Shown here piece after piece: positions 5,031 to 8,893 of a stretch of DNA of 8,893 bases (position 1 is the first letter of the stretch; each line of letters begins with the position of its first letter). The position numbers and the translations under genes were made by a program. The notes below the pieces were generated by a model. The model was not told the DNA's origin, did no database searches, and saw nothing but the letters and a program-made list of their open reading frames with translations. Source of the stretch: Acidobacteria bacterium CG_4_9_14_3_um_filter_49_7 (lineage in GTDB: Bacteria > Acidobacteriota > Holophagae > Thermotomaculales > Thermotomaculaceae); contig PFTO01000151.1 in NCBI GenBank assembly GCA_002789615.1, positions 1 to 8,893 of the forward strand. Direction: 5' to 3'.

Positions 5031-7784
5031 ATGTCTGAGAAAAAAGATTACCGTGGCACGCTGAATCTGCCCAGCACGGAATTTCCCATGCGGGCGAATC
5101 TGCCGAAGCGTGAACCGGAAATGCTGGCAAAGTGGAATGAGGAAGATCTTTACGGGAAAATCCGTGAAAGTAAAAAAGAAAGTCCGGTTGTTTGTCTCCA
5201 TGACGGACCGCCTTATGCCAATGGCAACATACACATCGGTCATGCCTTGAATAAGATTCTGAAAGACATTATTGTAAAATCACGGACCATGCAGGGATTC
5301 AATACGGCGTATCGGCCCGGCTGGGATTGCCACGGCCTGCCCATTGAGTTGAAAGTGGATGAACAGTTCCGCAAGAAGAAGATTGACAAACGGGAACTTG
5401 GAATTCGAGAAATCCACGATGCATGCCGGGACTATGCCGAGTTTTATGTGGAGAAGCAGACGGAGGAATTCATTCGTCTCGGGATTCTCGGGGAATGGGA
5501 CAATCCGTACCTGACCATGCAGCCGGAATATGAGGCGGAGATTATTCGCCAGCTTGGCCAACTTTTTAAGAATGGCTATGTGTACAAGGGATTGAAGCCG
5601 GTTCATTGGTGTGCTTCCTGCGTGACGGCACTGGCCGAAGCCGAGGTCGAGTACGATGACCATACATCCCCTTCAGTTTACGTGAAGTTTCCACTGGAGA
5701 CCCCCGTGGAGGGTTTGGACGGCAAGGTTTTTGTGGTGATCTGGACCACCACACCGTGGACTCTCCCCGCAAACCTTGCAATTTCACTTCACCCGACGTT
5801 TAACTACGGCTTTTACAGGGTGCCGGGCGGCGATATTTACATGGTGGCCACCGATCTTGCGGAGAATTTTCAAAAGGAATGTGACATCGAGTCCATGGAG
5901 CTGTTGAAGACAATGAAGGGAAAGGAAATGGATCGCTGGACCTGCCACCATCCCTTCATTGATCGGGAGTCGCTGATACTGGTGGGAGAGCATGTGACGC
6001 TGGAGCAGGGCACCGGTTGTGTCCATACGGCACCGGGGCACGGTATGGATGATTACATTATCGGTCAGAAGTACGGACTTCCTGTTCTGGTTCCGGTGGA
6101 CGAGAGAGGACGTTTCACAGAAGAATTTCCACTGATGGAAGGCGAATATGTTTTCAAGGCCAACCGAAAGGTGGTGGATCTGCTGAAAGAAAAGAATGTG
6201 CTCTTGAACGTGGCGGATATTGAGCACTCGTATCCTCATTGCTGGCGTTGCAAGAATCCGGTGATTTTCCGCGGAACAGAGCAGTGGTTTATCTCGATAG
6301 GCGCGAATAAGTTACGAGAGAAAGCTCTTGAAGAAATAAAGAAGGTGAACTGGATCCCAGCATGGGGAGAAGAGCGGATTCACAATATGATTGCCGGACG
6401 GGTTGACTGGTGCATTTCCCGCCAGCGCAAGTGGGGTGTGCCCATAACAGCGGCCTATTGCGAATCCTGTGGAGAAATTTTTCAGGCACCGGAGATGTTC
6501 GAAAAGGCCGCGGCCATTGTGGGAAAAGAGGGAACAGCAGCGTGGTTTGAGGACGATTTGAGCCGGTTCCTTCCGGAAAACGCGGCTTGTCGCAAATGCG
6601 GTGGAAAGGAATTCAGAAAAGAAACCGATATTCTTGATGTATGGATTGATTCAGGTATCAGCCATGCCGCTGTACTTGGCAAGCGGCAGGATCTGCCCTG
6701 GCCTGCGGACATTTACATTGAAGGTTCAGACCAGTACCGGGGTTGGTTCCACTCATCTCTTTTGACCGCGGTGGCAAATCAGGGAAGTCGTCCATACAAT
6801 ACTGTCATTACTCATGGTTTTGTGCTGGATGGGAACGGGAAGAAAATGTCCAAGTCCCTGGGGAATGTGGTTGCACCACAGGATATTGTCAACCAGTACG
6901 GAGCGGAGATTTTGAGATTATGGGTGTCTCAACTGGATTATAAAGATGATGTACGGATTTCTTCCGAAATCGTAAAGCGAAGTTCAGAAACCTACCGGAA
7001 AATCCGTAACACAGTACGGTTTATGCTCAGTAATCTGTATGATTTTAACTCAGAACCTGATTCAGTTCCCTTTGATGAGATGCACGAGTTCGACAGGTGG
7101 GCACTGAACCGCCTTGCCGTGTTGAATGAATCTGTTGTGGAAGCATTTGATAACTTTGAGTTTCACCTGATGTATCACAAAGTACTTCACTTCTGTACAG
7201 TTGAAATGAGCAATTTCTATCTGGATGTACTGAAAGACAGGATGTACTGTTACCCGGCGGGAAGCAAAGAACGGCGATCTGCACAGACGGCCCTGTTCCA
7301 TATTACCCGGGTTTTGTCTAAGCTTATTGCTCCGGTTTTGAGTTTCACGGCGGATGAGATCTGGCAATTTGTCCCGTCATTCAAGGGAAAAGAAGAAAGT
7401 GTCCATCTTGCTGAATTTGAGAAATTGAACTTTCCCATAGATGATTCGTTGAAAACGGGATTCGAAATCGTCGCGGAAATCCGGGAAATAGTCCTGAAAA
7501 AACTGGAGGAAGCCCGCCAGGAAAAGATCATCGGACACCCGCTGAACGCGGCGGTTCGCATTTCTATGAGCCGTAATAAGTTGGACAAGCTCGGTGATTT
7601 GAAAAAAGATTTGAATCGTTATCTTATTGTTTCACAAGTAGAATTGGTGGAAAGAGAAGGAAATGAAATTGAGGCTGAGGTCAGACAGGCATCCGGTGAA
7701 AAATGCGAACGTTGCTGGAACTTTGATCAATTGGATAACCAGGGTCTCTGTTCCCGTTGCGCGTCGGTTGTGGAGCAGAAATGA
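5031..7784 (+). CDS. ileS: Isoleucyl-tRNA synthetase
   Basis: Charges tRNA-Ile with isoleucine in the cytosol. The protein has 917 residues, normal for bacterial IleRS. GGAGG lies seven bases before the ATG at 5031. Class I motifs: HIGH at 68-71 (NGNIHIGHALNKILKD) and KMSKS at 605-609. The editing (CP1) domain shows WTTTPWT (from W238) and GTGCVHTAPGHGMDDY with H332 and D341, consistent with hydrolysis of mischarged Val-tRNA. Three Cys sets are visible: C194/C197 with C404/C407, C477/C480 with C520/C523, and a C-terminal C892/C895 with C907/C910. The first two correspond to the two zinc sites I recall from Thermus IleRS, the last to the C-terminal zinc finger of E. coli IleRS. WCISRQRKWG (from W460) is the usual core signature. 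The stop codon overlaps the lspA start as ATGA, implying one operon. Confidence 0.98.
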   Translation: MSEKKDYRGTLNLPSTEFPMRANLPKREPEMLAKWNEEDLYGKIRESKKESPVVCLHDGPPYANGNIHIGHALNKILKDIIVKSRTMQGFNTAYRPGWDCHGLPIELKVDEQFRKKKIDKRELGIREIHDACRDYAEFYVEKQTEEFIRLGILGEWDNPYLTMQPEYEAEIIRQLGQLFKNGYVYKGLKPVHWCASCVTALAEAEVEYDDHTSPSVYVKFPLETPVEGLDGKVFVVIWTTTPWTLPANLAISLHPTFNYGFYRVPGGDIYMVATDLAENFQKECDIESMELLKTMKGKEMDRWTCHHPFIDRESLILVGEHVTLEQGTGCVHTAPGHGMDDYIIGQKYGLPVLVPVDERGRFTEEFPLMEGEYVFKANRKVVDLLKEKNVLLNVADIEHSYPHCWRCKNPVIFRGTEQWFISIGANKLREKALEEIKKVNWIPAWGEERIHNMIAGRVDWCISRQRKWGVPITAAYCESCGEIFQAPEMFEKAAAIVGKEGTAAWFEDDLSRFLPENAACRKCGGKEFRKETDILDVWIDSGISHAAVLGKRQDLPWPADIYIEGSDQYRGWFHSSLLTAVANQGSRPYNTVITHGFVLDGNGKKMSKSLGNVVAPQDIVNQYGAEILRLWVSQLDYKDDVRISSEIVKRSSETYRKIRNTVRFMLSNLYDFNSEPDSVPFDEMHEFDRWALNRLAVLNESVVEAFDNFEFHLMYHKVLHFCTVEMSNFYLDVLKDRMYCYPAGSKERRSAQTALFHITRVLSKLIAPVLSFTADEIWQFVPSFKGKEESVHLAEFEKLNFPIDDSLKTGFEIVAEIREIVLKKLEEARQEKIIGHPLNAAVRISMSRNKLDKLGDLKKDLNRYLIVSQVELVEREGNEIEAEVRQASGEKCERCWNFDQLDNQGLCSRCASVVEQK

Positions 7785-8272
7785 GTGAAATCGGTTTTGA
7801 AGGGAAGTCCCGGGCATTCGTGGTTGCGGCGATCATCGCAATTGCCGATTGGGCCACCAAATACCTCATTCATTCTCATTTTGTTTATGGCGCGAGCAAA
7901 CTGGTCCTCGTGGGCAATTTCAACCTTGTTCATGTCCGTAATTTCGGGTCTGCCTTTGGTTTGATGAACCAGGGGAAACCGACTGCCCTGAACACATGGT
8001 TTTTTGCTATCGCGTCCATACTCGGGCTCTTTCTGCTCTTATATTTGGTTTACAATGAATATTCGGTTCATCGCTTTGCGGTCATTTGCCTTGGACTCCT
8101 GATGGGGGGTGTTATCGGCAACCAGGGAGAGCGGTTTTTCCACGGATATGTAACAGATTTTCTCGATTTTTATGTGAATACACATCACTGGCCTGCTTTT
8201 AACATTTCGGACAGTGCGATAACGATCGGCATTATTGGTTATTTTCTCACCAGTTTGAGGAGACGGAGTTAA
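7781..8272 (+). CDS. lspA: Lipoprotein signal peptidase (signal peptidase II)
   Basis: Inner-membrane aspartyl protease that cuts the signal peptide of diacylglyceryl-prolipoproteins, acting after Lgt. 163 residues, usual length. The start at 7781 overlaps the ileS stop (ATGA) and has GGAG five bases upstream; an upstream in-frame start lies deep in ileS. Four membrane helices are apparent (about 11-29, 68-91, 98-113, 142-158). Conserved points: D23 and K27 (ADWATK), N54 (VRNFGSAFG), G113-N114 and R118, then the catalytic pair D126 (GYVTDFLDFY) and D144 (FNISDSAI). Odd: the normally conserved N-x-x-D-R reads NQGER, with Glu117 in place of Asp, and FNxAD has Ser143 for Ala. Both catalytic Asp residues remain, so I expect an active enzyme. 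lgt follows after one base. Confidence 0.95.
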   Translation: MSEIGFEGKSRAFVVAAIIAIADWATKYLIHSHFVYGASKLVLVGNFNLVHVRNFGSAFGLMNQGKPTALNTWFFAIASILGLFLLLYLVYNEYSVHRFAVICLGLLMGGVIGNQGERFFHGYVTDFLDFYVNTHHWPAFNISDSAITIGIIGYFLTSLRRRS

Positions 8273-8273
8273 C

Positions 8274-8893
8274 ATGTTCCCTAAATTGATTCAAATCGGA
8301 AGTTTTTACATTCCCACATATGGTGCCCTGGTAACCACCGGTGTTGTACTGGGGCTTTTTCTGACTATTCGTCTCGCCGCAAGAACTGGTTTTACAAAGG
8401 AAGAACGGGGGCAGATGACCAATCTCATCATCTACACCATCATTGGAGGTGTTCTGGGCTCCAAATTGCTTCTGATTTTTGTTGAATTTCACTACTATAT
8501 GGCAAATCCACTGGAACTGATTCAGGTCTTACGCTCCGGAGGGGTATTTTACGGTGGTCTCTTAGGTGCTTTTGTTGTGGCTGCCTGGTTGTTCAGAAAA
8601 TATAAGCTGTCGTTTTACAGAGTGGCGGATGTTGCCGCGCCACATATTGCGGTGGGGCACGCTATCGGACGTCTGGGATGTTTTTCTGCCGGTTGTTGTT
8701 ACGGAAAGGCATGCGGTCTGCCCATCGCGGTCGAATTCCACAATGAATTTGCCCACAGTGTGGTGGGGGTTCCACTGAACACGCCCATTTATCCCACGCA
8801 GTTAATGAGTTCCCTTGGCCTTTTTATTATTTTCCTGGTGTTGCGGTTCTATTTCTGGCCACGACGTAAGTTTCAGGGACAGTTGATCTGGCT
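8274..8893 (+). CDS. lgt: Prolipoprotein diacylglyceryl transferase, partial at 3' end
   Basis: Transfers diacylglycerol from phosphatidylglycerol to the lipobox Cys of prolipoproteins, the first step of lipoprotein maturation in the inner membrane. The ATG at 8274 comes one base after the lspA stop; GGAG lies eight to nine bases upstream, inside lspA. 206 residues are visible before the right edge; full-length Lgt is about 260-290. Features: N-terminal IGSFYIPTYGAL, several hydrophobic helices, RSGGVFYGGLLGA (87-99), and the signature GHAIGRLGCFSAGCCYG (128-144), which keeps the key Arg (R133). Compared with E. coli, the essential His103 position is Tyr93, and the Asn and Glu of GRxGNFxNGE are Cys136 and Cys141. 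This GCF..GCC form occurs in other bacterial phyla, as I recall, and is probably a clade variant. IYPTQLMSSLGLF matches the C-terminal conserved HPSQLYE region. Confidence 0.93.
   Translation, partial: MFPKLIQIGSFYIPTYGALVTTGVVLGLFLTIRLAARTGFTKEERGQMTNLIIYTIIGGVLGSKLLLIFVEFHYYMANPLELIQVLRSGGVFYGGLLGAFVVAAWLFRKYKLSFYRVADVAAPHIAVGHAIGRLGCFSAGCCYGKACGLPIAVEFHNEFAHSVVGVPLNTPIYPTQLMSSLGLFIIFLVLRFYFWPRRKFQGQLIW

Noticed and set aside
7727..7933. Minus-strand frames across the ileS-lspA junction
   Set aside because: They are antisense to two well-conserved genes and show no motifs or ribosome binding sites.

Overview
The window looks like chromosomal DNA of moderate GC content from a bacterium, probably Gram-negative and probably heterotrophic or fermentative. 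This is suggested by the ileS-lspA-lgt gene order, a bifunctional formiminotransferase-cyclodeaminase, and an Lgt of the 'GRLGCF..GCCYG' type. An Acidobacteriota or Aminicenantes-like source would fit, but that is an impression from protein style, not a proof. No rRNA, tRNA, IS element, phage gene or CRISPR array is visible.

Left third (about 1-2900, minus strand): a catabolic pair transcribed leftward. A complete dihydropyrimidinase/hydantoinase gene (2837 to 1449) is followed after 190 bases by a formimidoyltransferase-cyclodeaminase (ftcD) that runs off the left edge just as the cyclodeaminase domain begins. Together they suggest breakdown of cyclic ureides (pyrimidine, hydantoin or purine-derived) and transfer of formimino groups to tetrahydrofolate. 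The FtcD carries an unusual internal insertion with a C2H2 zinc-finger-like motif. The leader of the hydantoinase gene holds a perfect 10-bp inverted repeat ending next to the ribosome binding site.

Divergent control region (about 2838-3108): two good sigma70-type promoters point in opposite directions and overlap in their -35 boxes.

Middle (3109-4825, plus strand): a small, poorly characterised group consisting of a 46-residue single-pass membrane protein, an unrecognised membrane protein of about 299 residues, and a 130-residue cupin. An imperfect direct repeat of about 150 bp flanks the large membrane-protein gene. It spans the 3' end of the small membrane gene and a truncated cupin gene start in copy A, and a degraded small-gene tail and the intact cupin gene start in copy B. 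The membrane-protein gene therefore sits in what looks like a duplication or insertion. The group ends at a rho-independent terminator.

Right half (about 4980-8893, plus strand): a housekeeping operon, ileS-lspA-lgt, with ATGA overlap and 1-base spacing. It encodes isoleucyl-tRNA synthetase, lipoprotein signal peptidase and prolipoprotein diacylglyceryl transferase (cut by the right edge). The two lipoprotein enzymes act in succession in the inner membrane, Lgt first and LspA second, and both depart from the textbook motifs at a few conserved positions.
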